From positions 1 through 11,250 of the forward strand of contig RFVZ01000066.1 of the NCBI GenBank assembly GCA_009922405.1: a DNA stretch of 11,250 nt, written 5' to 3'. The notes under the pieces were generated by a model, which was not told the DNA's origin, searched no databases, and saw only the letters and a program-made list of their open reading frames with translations. Both the position numbers and the translations under genes were made by a program. Within the stretch, counting starts at the first letter, position 1. The number at the start of each line of letters is the position of its first letter. Source of the stretch: Betaproteobacteria bacterium. Its GTDB lineage: Bacteria; Pseudomonadota; Gammaproteobacteria; Burkholderiales; Burkholderiaceae_E. Positions 5,703-11,250 of this stretch are shown one piece after another.

Positions 5703-7577
5703 TTGCCGGAACTGGCCTCCGGTTTTCGACCAGGCAAGCAGCCCGTCATCGCGCAGGATTATCTCGCCGTCACGGCGAATCCACTGGCGACCCAGGCCGG
5801 CTGTCGCGTATTGCACCAGGGCGGGAGTGCGATGGATGCCGCCGTGGCCGTGCAACTGGTCCTGGGACTGGTTGAGCCCCAATCGTCAGGTATCGGTGGC
5901 GGTGCATTCATCCTTCACTATGATGCCTCCACCGGGCAGTTGCAAAGTTACGATGGCCGTGAAACCGCGCCCGCAGCGTCGAGCGAAAACGATCTGCGCT
6001 TGATCAGTGCGAGTGACCCAAACCCGCTACATCCCAGACTAGCGCACCCGTTTCTCAGCGCGCGAGCCAGCGGACGATCGATCGGGACACCGGGCGTGTT
6101 GCGCATGCTCGAGATGGCCCATCAGGATTACGGCCGGCAGACCTGGTCAAGCCTCTTTGAGCCGGCGATCCAGATCGCAACCGAAGGCTTTGTCATCAGC
6201 CCCAGGATGGCTGCGGCAATCCGAACCGCCCGAAATGACCTGTTACGCGACCCCGACGCCAGCGCGTATTTTCTGAATCCCGACCTCAGTGCGAAGTCCG
6301 TAGGAACAGTGCTGCGCAATCCCGACTATGCCGCGACTCTTGCCACCATCGCCCGCGAAGGCGCTCAAGCCTTCTACATCGGACCCATCGCAGAATCGAT
6401 CGTTAACAAGATTAAAGTCAACCGCGGCAGCGACCATGCGCCGGTCGCCATGACCCCGGGGCTTACCGAACTGAGCGATCTGGCCAATTACCGAGCGGCA
6501 CGTCGCGAACCAGTCTGTCGGCCTTATCGCCAGACCATCATCTGCGGCATGGGGCCCCCATCAACCGGCGGAATTGCGGTAGCCCAAACCCTTGGAATTT
6601 TGGAGAATTTTGATCTTAAGGCGCATCGACCGTCGGTGGTCCAGAGCGACGGCGGGCGGCCGACCGTGACCGGCATTCATGTCATCAGCGAAGCCCAGCG
6701 ACTTGCGTATGCGGATCGGTATCGATATGTCGCCGATACTGATTTTGTCCCGCTCCCCGGGCTCGGTGTCGACACCTTACTGGACCCTGGCTATCTCGCT
6801 TCGAGGGCAGCACTGATTTCCACCCAACAGTCGATGGGCGTGGCCAAACCCGGAGTCTTTGCGAATACTCAGGCGCAGGGAGACAACACCTCCGAGGGTA
6901 ATGGCACCACCCATATCAGCCTGGTTGACCGGGCGGGCAATGTTGTTGTGATGACCAGTACGATCGAGAGTGGCATGGGATCGTTCCATTTCACCCGGGG
7001 GTTCTTGCTTAACAATCAACTCACAGATTTTTCATTTCAGCCCGCCGACTCATTGGGGCCCATTGCGAACCGTCTTCAACCCCTTAAGCGACCAGCCAGC
7101 TCGATGTCCCCGACGCTTGTGTTTCACCGCAAAGCGGACGGATCGCGCGGAGACTTCCTCATGGCCACCGGATCACCCGGTGGACCCAGCATCATTCAGT
7201 ACGTCGTCAAAACACTCGTCAGCGTCCTGGACTGGGGCCTGGATGCACAGCAAGCGACATCGATGGTGAATTTTGGGGCCGGCAATAGTCCGACGACCCA
7301 TGTGGGGGGGGAGCATCCCGCCATTGACCCCGAAATCGATCCTAAAGCGGACCCCAAAGCCGCCCCCAAAGCAGACCCAATAGTCAGCGGCCTGCGCGCT
7401 CTAGGACACACCGTATCGACTGCGGCCCAGTCAAGTGGCGTGGCGACGATCGTGCGTTTACCAAATGCCTCGGAACCATCGACCCCAGCCACCCCAAAAC
7501 GATCAGTCTATGTTGGTGGTGTCGACCCCCGCCGCGAGGGCGTCGCGCTCGGTGGCCAACCGCGGCTTGACCAATGA
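5703..7577 (+). CDS. ggt: Gamma-glutamyltransferase (gamma-glutamyltranspeptidase), start uncertain, no signal peptide seen
   Basis: N-terminal-nucleophile hydrolase that cleaves and transfers the gamma-glutamyl group of glutathione and similar peptides; the family is made as a proenzyme that self-cleaves into large and small subunits. Visible motifs are ANPLATQAG and GGSAMDAAVAVQ near the N-terminus, SSGIGGGAFILHY, the substrate Arg in YDGRETAP (codon 5958), and GPPSTGGIAVAQ. The nucleophile is the first Thr of NGTTHISLVD (codon 6906), with NNQLTDFS, RPASSMSP and ATGSPGG in the small subunit. The C-terminus DPRREGVALG is complete. A 5 x 4-residue repeat (7320-7379) is inserted in the small subunit. 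Family members normally have a signal peptide; none is encoded upstream in any frame. The frame is open back to ATG 5550 inside the TrpB2 gene, with ATG 5577, GTG 5619 and TTG 5703 as other starts. TTG 5703 is chosen because homology begins at PELASGF and it lies past the hairpins, but confidence in the start is low. Confidence 0.88.
   Translation: MPELASGFRPGKQPVIAQDYLAVTANPLATQAGCRVLHQGGSAMDAAVAVQLVLGLVEPQSSGIGGGAFILHYDASTGQLQSYDGRETAPAASSENDLRLISASDPNPLHPRLAHPFLSARASGRSIGTPGVLRMLEMAHQDYGRQTWSSLFEPAIQIATEGFVISPRMAAAIRTARNDLLRDPDASAYFLNPDLSAKSVGTVLRNPDYAATLATIAREGAQAFYIGPIAESIVNKIKVNRGSDHAPVAMTPGLTELSDLANYRAARREPVCRPYRQTIICGMGPPSTGGIAVAQTLGILENFDLKAHRPSVVQSDGGRPTVTGIHVISEAQRLAYADRYRYVADTDFVPLPGLGVDTLLDPGYLASRAALISTQQSMGVAKPGVFANTQAQGDNTSEGNGTTHISLVDRAGNVVVMTSTIESGMGSFHFTRGFLLNNQLTDFSFQPADSLGPIANRLQPLKRPASSMSPTLVFHRKADGSRGDFLMATGSPGGPSIIQYVVKTLVSVLDWGLDAQQATSMVNFGAGNSPTTHVGGEHPAIDPEIDPKADPKAAPKADPIVSGLRALGHTVSTAAQSSGVATIVRLPNASEPSTPATPKRSVYVGGVDPRREGVALGGQPRLDQ
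7304..7311 (+). repeat. Run of eight G inside the gamma-glutamyltransferase gene
   Basis: G8 homopolymer encoding the Gly-Gly of HVGGEHP, just upstream of the tetrapeptide repeat. Such a run is prone to slippage during replication or sequencing. The present reading frame is intact. Confidence 0.7.
7320..7379 (+). repeat. Five 12-base tandem units encoding AIDP-EIDP-KADP-KAAP-KADP
   Basis: The last three 12-base units (AAAGCGGACCCC, AAAGCCGCCCCC, AAAGCAGACCCA; 7344-7379) are similar at DNA level. The first two (7320-7343) match mainly at the protein level. The unit is a multiple of three, so copy-number change would keep the frame. It forms a charged, proline-rich loop in the small subunit of the gamma-glutamyltransferase, between GGEHP and PIVSGLRALGH, a position where relatives have a shorter non-repetitive linker. 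Confidence 0.8.
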
Positions 7578-8810
7578 GGCCGACTGTTTAGCGCGACTGC
7601 GAGCGGTCTCTATGTCCGGACCATGGGCCAGTGCCACGCCCATGCGACGCTGCACGAAACTTTCTGGCTTACCAAATAGACGCAGATCAGACCCAGGTAC
7701 CGATAGCGCCCGCTCGATGCCGGCAAATTCGATTGCGGTGGCATCGACCCCGCCGTAAATCACAGCACTCGCACCGGCATTGCGCAGTTGAGTATCGACC
7801 GGAAGACCCAAAATTGCCCGCGCATGCAATTCAAACTCGCTCTGCCACTGGGTCGTCAGCGTGACCAACCCCGTATCGTGCGGACGCGGACTGACCTCGC
7901 TAAACCAGACCTCTTCGCCACGCACGAAGAGTTCAACACCGAACAGTCCAAGCCCAGCGGGCTCACCATTCAACCCTCGACCCAAGTCATCGGTGACCGC
8001 ACGGGCAATCTGCTGCGCGCGAGCGAGCGCGACCGGCGGCATCGCTTGCGGCTGCCAGCTTTCGACGTAATCACCGCCGACCTGCAAGTGGCCGATTGGC
8101 TCGCAAAAGTGCGTTTCGATCAGCCCATCGGCCCCACGAGCGCGGACTGTGAGAAGCGTAATTTCGTACTCGAAATCGATAAAGCCCTCAACAATCACAC
8201 GACCACCAGCGACCCGACCGCCATGCATCGCATGACTCCATGCAGCCTCGATCTCCTCGGGCCCATTGATTCGACTTTGCCCCTTACCCGAACTACTCAT
8301 CACAGGTTTAATGACACAGGGATAGCCGATTCCGCCTATATCGCCGCTATCGCCACCCTCCCTACCCCCCTCGATCGCCTCTCGAAGTTGGTCCAGCGAA
8401 TCGCAGAACTGATAAGGGCTCGTAGGTATACCGAGCGTCTCCGCGGCAAGTCGTCAAATACCTTCCCGGTCCATCGTCAAACGGGCAGCGCGGGCAGTTG
8501 GCACCACCCTAACCTTACCTTCAGCCTCAAGGACCTGCAGTTCTGCGGTCGCGATCGCTTCAATTTCGGGTACGACCAGCATTGGGCAATCTGATTCGAT
8601 CAAGGCCCGCAGTTGCACCGGATCATTCATCGGAATCGTATGGGCCCGATGAGCGACCTGATGGCCCGGCGCGTTGTCATAACGGTCCACTGCGATCGTC
8701 TCAACCCCGAGTTTCTGCAGCGCAATCAGCACCTCCTTACCGAGTTCTCCGGCGCCAAGGAGCATGACCCGGGTGGCAGAGGGCGAAAGCGGTGTACCTA
8801 AAATTGTCAT
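7503..8810 (-). pseudogene. purT: Formate-dependent phosphoribosylglycinamide formyltransferase (PurT), interrupted by an in-frame TGA
   Basis: PurT is an ATP-grasp enzyme that makes formyl-GAR from GAR, formate and ATP in purine synthesis. The 5' part (118 codons from ATG 8810, GGAG 8 bases upstream) matches family wording: VMLLGAGELGKEV, VDRYDNAPG, PEIEAIAT, and LTMDREGI with the ATP-binding Arg. Codon 119 (8456-8454) is TGA where homologues read Arg in EGIRRLAAE. The same frame continues without another stop: RLAAETLGIPTSPY, GYPCVIKPVMSSSGKGQ, HFCEPIGH, ESWQPQAMPP, GLFGVELFV, EVSPRPHDTG, RLFGKPE and GVALAHG. A single C-to-T change (CGA to TGA) explains this; there is no frameshift. The gene has 435 codons against about 390-400 usual, owing to a Gly-rich insertion at 8331-8369, a few extra residues before the LGLFGVELF segment and a C-terminal tail of about 18 residues. 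It lies 21 bases behind cysB. Either a recent nonsense mutation, a sequence error or readthrough is possible. Confidence 0.88.
8454..8456 (-). other. In-frame TGA nonsense codon in purT (codon 119)
   Basis: Reading the minus strand gives GAA GGT ATT TGA CGA CTT GCC, that is EGI-stop-RLA, where the family reads EGI-R-RLA. Both sides are in one frame and both match PurT. The next possible restart, ATG 8303, would yield a fragment lacking the N-terminal substrate domain. Confidence 0.9.
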
Positions 8811-8831
8811 CCCACAATCTCCACAATCGCG

Positions 8832-9770
8832 TCAGACACTGAGCGCAAGGGCTTCGTCAACAACAGGCCGCGTGAGCGATGGTGCGAAGGTCTTTATAAA
8901 ATCGTAAACATAGGTGCGTAGAAAATTACCTCGGCGGATCGCGAGGCGGGTGAGATTGATACCAAAGAGGTGACGTGCATCAATTGCCCGAAGCTTAAGA
9001 TCGCGCTCATGATCAAACGCAATGCCCGCGATAATCCCAACACCCATCCCGAGTTCGACATAGGTCTTGATCACATCTGCATCCATCGCCTCCAACACAA
9101 TATTGGCGTTCAACTGCTGCGCATCGAAGGCCTCATCGATATGGCGCCGCCCCGTGTAACCAGTCTCATAGGTCATGATTGGGAATTGGACGAGCTCGTC
9201 GAGCGTCAGTAAAACCCCCTGATCTGCGGCCGCGCTCAGGGGATGGTCGGCCCGAACGATCACCGAATGGGTCCAGTGATAACACGGCATCGTCACGAGT
9301 TCCGGATGACTGGCCAGGGCTTCGGTTGCGATGCCCAGATCTGCGTCACCGCTGATCAGCATCTGGGCAATCTGCGGTGGCGACCCTTGATGCATCCGTA
9401 AGACGACCTGAGGATGAACGGTACTAAAATCCCGGACTGCAGTTGGCAGGGCGTAGCGAGCCTGCGAATGGGTAGCCGCGATGGTCAGAATGCCCTGCCC
9501 CTGAGCAGCGAACTCATCGCCTGCCCGACGCAAATTTTCGGCCTCCAGCAGCAAACGCTCGATCATGGGTACGATCGTCTGGCCCGGTCCAGTCAAACCC
9601 TTCAATCGTTTGCCGGCCCGCACAAAGACCTCAATCCCGAGTTCTTCCTCGAGTTCCCGGATCTGGCGGCTTACGCCGGGCTGCGACGTGTGGAGCGCCT
9701 GCGCCACCGCCGTCAGGTTAAAGTCGCGACGAACCGCTTCGCGAACGTAGCGTAGCTGCTGGATTTTCAT
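8832..9770 (-). CDS. cysB: CysB-type LysR-family transcriptional regulator
   Basis: LysR-family activator of the CysB group, which controls sulfate assimilation and cysteine synthesis genes in response to O-acetylserine or N-acetylserine. It has 312 residues, close to the usual length. The winged helix-turn-helix occupies about residues 1-60 (QQLRYVREAV, AVAQALHTSQPGVSRQIRELEEELG, FVRAGKRL). The effector domain has the CysB inducer segment ATHSQARYALP (Thr100, Ser102, Gln103), MHQGSPPQIAQ, IATEAL with Thr149, PCYHW, YTGRRHIDEAFD and MDADVIKTYVELGMGVGI. Ser102 replaces the Thr of enteric CysB conservatively, while position 202 is Glu (TYETGYTGR) instead of Thr, so ligand preference may differ. 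It precedes purT by 21 bases on the same strand, a likely operon, and is divergent from the amidase gene with only 20 bases between the two starts. Autoregulation would therefore also touch the amidase promoter. Confidence 0.94.
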   Translation of the reverse strand: MKIQQLRYVREAVRRDFNLTAVAQALHTSQPGVSRQIRELEEELGIEVFVRAGKRLKGLTGPGQTIVPMIERLLLEAENLRRAGDEFAAQGQGILTIAATHSQARYALPTAVRDFSTVHPQVVLRMHQGSPPQIAQMLISGDADLGIATEALASHPELVTMPCYHWTHSVIVRADHPLSAAADQGVLLTLDELVQFPIMTYETGYTGRRHIDEAFDAQQLNANIVLEAMDADVIKTYVELGMGVGIIAGIAFDHERDLKLRAIDARHLFGINLTRLAIRRGNFLRTYVYDFIKTFAPSLTRPVVDEALALSV

Positions 9771-9790
9771 AAGCCCTTATTTTGCCACCC
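9771..9790. promoter_or_regulatory. 20-base divergent gap between cysB and the amidase gene
   Basis: The two start codons are separated by AAGCCCTTATTTTGCCACCC only. The amidase ATG has no Shine-Dalgarno sequence before it. A T-rich TATTTT at 9779-9784 could be a -10 element for a leaderless amidase transcript beginning at or near the ATG, but no matching -35 is evident. The cysB start is preceded by a weak AAGGG. Promoters must lie at least partly inside the opposite coding regions. Confidence 0.4.
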
Positions 9791-11250
9791 ATGTCACGTC
9801 GCACCTTTCTAGGAAGCTTGGCAGCCATGCCCAGTCTCAGATCCCTCGCTCCGGGCGGAGTGGCCGCCGGTCTCGTCAAAGCCACACATGCCGAAGGACT
9901 CGATCCAAAGGGAAGCAACCTGCCAGCGTTTGATGTCAGCGCGTTGCAGAATCAACTCGAGCGAGGCAGCCTGACAGCGGTGGCGCTTACCCAGGCCTGC
10001 ATTTCCCGCATTGATTTAATCGACCGAAGCGGGCCACGATTGCGTTCGGTGATCGAACTGAACCCAGACGCGATGGCGATCGCCGAGGATCTCGACCGTG
10101 AACGCCAGGCCGGAAAAATCCGTAGCCCGCTGCACGGGATACCGATCCTGATTAAGGACAATATCGCGACTGCGGATTCGATGCAGACGACTGCCGGATC
10201 CTTGGCCATGATCGGGGCCAGAGCACCCCGCGACGCACATCTGGTGACTCGGCTACGCAATGCGGGTGCAATCATGCTGGGCAAGACCAACCTGAGTGAA
10301 TGGGCCAATATCCGTTCAAACCGGTCGACGAGTGGCTGGAGTGCCCGCGGGGGTTTGACCCGCAACCCACATGCGCTCGACCGCAACACCAGTGGTTCAA
10401 GCTCGGGAAGCGCCGCGGCGACTGCAGCCGTCCTGGCACCGCTGACTGTCGGAACCGAGACCGACGGATCAATCGTTTCACCCGCCTCCATCAACGGAGT
10501 AGTTGGATTCAAGCCCACCGTTGGTCTGGTGAGTCGCGACGGCATCATTCCAATCTCACGCACACAGGATACGGCCGGTCCAATGACCCGCAGCGTGACC
10601 GATGCAGCCCTGCTGTTGAGCGCAATGGCTGGCCCCGATACGCGAGACTCCGCAACCCGCAGCGCGAGAACGTCCGACTATATGGCCGCCCTCAACCTTG
10701 ATGCGCTCAAAGGTGCCCGCCTCGGTATCGTGCGGGCAGCTTTCACTGGCAATCCGCGCATCGATGCGGTGCACGAGCAGGCACTCAGCATCCTCAGTGG
10801 GAAAGGCGCTCGCCTGGTCGATTGGGTCAAACTGCCATCGGCAGAGCAGTATCAAGACAGTGAATTCAGCGTTCTGCTCTATGAGATGAAGGCGGGTTTA
10901 AACAGCTATCTCCGTGAATTTGGACGCGGCGCACCCGTCAACAGCCTGGCCGATATCATTGCATTTAATGAGACGAACGCCGCCCAGGAGATGTCTCACT
11001 TCGGCCAAGAATTATTCCTTAGGGCAAAAGAACTTGGCGGATTGCGCAGCAAACCCTATCTCGCCGCGCTCGAGACCTGCCAACGACTGGCGCGCACCGA
11101 AGGCATCGACGAAGCCCTGCGTCGACACGAACTCGACGCGCTCGTTGCGCCAACAGGTGGCGTCGCCTGGCTCACTGACTTTGTCAACGGCGACCACTAC
11201 ACCGGGAGCTTCTCAACGCCTGCTGCAGTCGCTGGTTATCCGCATCTCTG
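9791..11250 (+). CDS. Tat-exported amidase-signature family hydrolase, 3' end outside window
   Basis: Serine hydrolase of the amidase signature family (Ser-cis-Ser-Lys triad), which cleaves amide bonds; the substrate cannot be told. The frame is open from ATG 9791 to the edge (486 codons and 2 bases). The N-terminus MSRRTFLGSLA is a twin-arginine motif (SRRTFL) followed by a mildly hydrophobic Ala/Leu/Gly stretch, suggesting Tat-dependent export. The ATG at 9827 would lose it, so 9791 is preferred despite lacking a ribosome-binding site. Catalytic features are LHGIPILIKDNIAT with Lys122, NTSGSSSGSAAA with probable cis-Ser203, and GTETDGSIVSPAS with nucleophile Ser227, then GVVGFKPTVGLVSR. The usual GGSSGG glycine loop here reads SGSSSGS, a mild departure. 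Relatives include periplasmic amidases and peptide amidases. The remaining 3' part should encode the conserved end after AGYPHL. Confidence 0.92.
   Translation, partial: MSRRTFLGSLAAMPSLRSLAPGGVAAGLVKATHAEGLDPKGSNLPAFDVSALQNQLERGSLTAVALTQACISRIDLIDRSGPRLRSVIELNPDAMAIAEDLDRERQAGKIRSPLHGIPILIKDNIATADSMQTTAGSLAMIGARAPRDAHLVTRLRNAGAIMLGKTNLSEWANIRSNRSTSGWSARGGLTRNPHALDRNTSGSSSGSAAATAAVLAPLTVGTETDGSIVSPASINGVVGFKPTVGLVSRDGIIPISRTQDTAGPMTRSVTDAALLLSAMAGPDTRDSATRSARTSDYMAALNLDALKGARLGIVRAAFTGNPRIDAVHEQALSILSGKGARLVDWVKLPSAEQYQDSEFSVLLYEMKAGLNSYLREFGRGAPVNSLADIIAFNETNAAQEMSHFGQELFLRAKELGGLRSKPYLAALETCQRLARTEGIDEALRRHELDALVAPTGGVAWLTDFVNGDHYTGSFSTPAAVAGYPHL

Noticed and set aside
5629..6003. 124-codon frame starting at an ATG overlapping the TrpB2 stop
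   Set aside because: It is out of frame with the gamma-glutamyltransferase over nearly its whole length. The N-terminus is not a signal peptide and no family is recognised.
7788..8594. 268-codon open frame on the plus strand opposite purT
   Set aside because: It is the antisense shadow of purT. The composition is atypical, no domain is recognisable, there is no ribosome-binding site, and the minus strand has clear PurT homology throughout.
7503..8810. TGA recoding (selenocysteine or reassigned codon) as the explanation for the purT stop
   Set aside because: PurT is not a selenoprotein and the family residue is Arg. TGA ends several intact genes in this window, so reassignment is unlikely.
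9952..10563. 203-codon minus-strand frame inside the amidase gene
   Set aside because: Antisense shadow, Arg/Ser-rich, opposite the conserved amidase-signature core.
1..11250. CRISPR, phage, transposase, toxin-antitoxin or defence genes
   Set aside because: All substantial frames are explained by recognised metabolic, regulatory or pilus genes. No repeat-spacer pattern or mobile-element gene was seen.

Overview
The window reads as a chromosomal segment of a moderately GC-rich proteobacterium. Betaproteobacteria, probably Burkholderiales, is the best guess. This rests on the wording of the CysB-type regulator, the PurT homologue and the gamma-glutamyltransferase, recognised from memory rather than by a search. 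Genes are tightly packed: the longest gap between genes is 118 bases, and no tRNA, rRNA, CRISPR array, insertion sequence or phage gene was seen. TGA is a normal stop codon here, ending several intact genes.

Layout. (1) 1-2633, plus strand: the 3' part of a chaperone-usher secretion operon, with an outer-membrane usher cut by the left edge and a secreted spore-coat-U (SCPU) pilin-like subunit overlapping it by 4 bases. (2) 2661-3329, plus: a FrnE-type DsbA-family oxidoreductase without a signal peptide, possibly read through from the pilus genes. (3) 3364-4149, minus: an alpha/beta hydrolase of the 3-oxoadipate enol-lactonase (PcaD) type. (4) 4268-5629, plus: a TrpB2-type PLP enzyme, divergent from the hydrolase across the 118-base gap. 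(5) About 5703-7577, plus: a gamma-glutamyltransferase with an intact catalytic region but no recognisable signal peptide or convincing start, preceded by two hairpins. (6) 9770-7503, minus: a cysB-purT pair. purT is interrupted by one in-frame TGA at codon 119 where homologues have Arg, and its 3' end overlaps the transferase gene tail to tail by 75 bases. (7) 9791 to the right edge, plus: a Tat-exported amidase-signature hydrolase, cut by the edge and divergent from cysB across only 20 bases.

How they fit together. Usher and SCPU subunit belong to one surface-appendage machine. cysB and purT look co-transcribed, linking a sulfur regulator with formate-dependent purine synthesis. The rest look like independent housekeeping or catabolic genes.

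I did not find a clearly new multi-gene system. The points most worth checking are the nonsense codon in purT, the missing signal peptide of the gamma-glutamyltransferase with hairpins where its leader should be, the tetrapeptide repeat inside that enzyme, and the 20-base divergent gap between cysB and the amidase gene.
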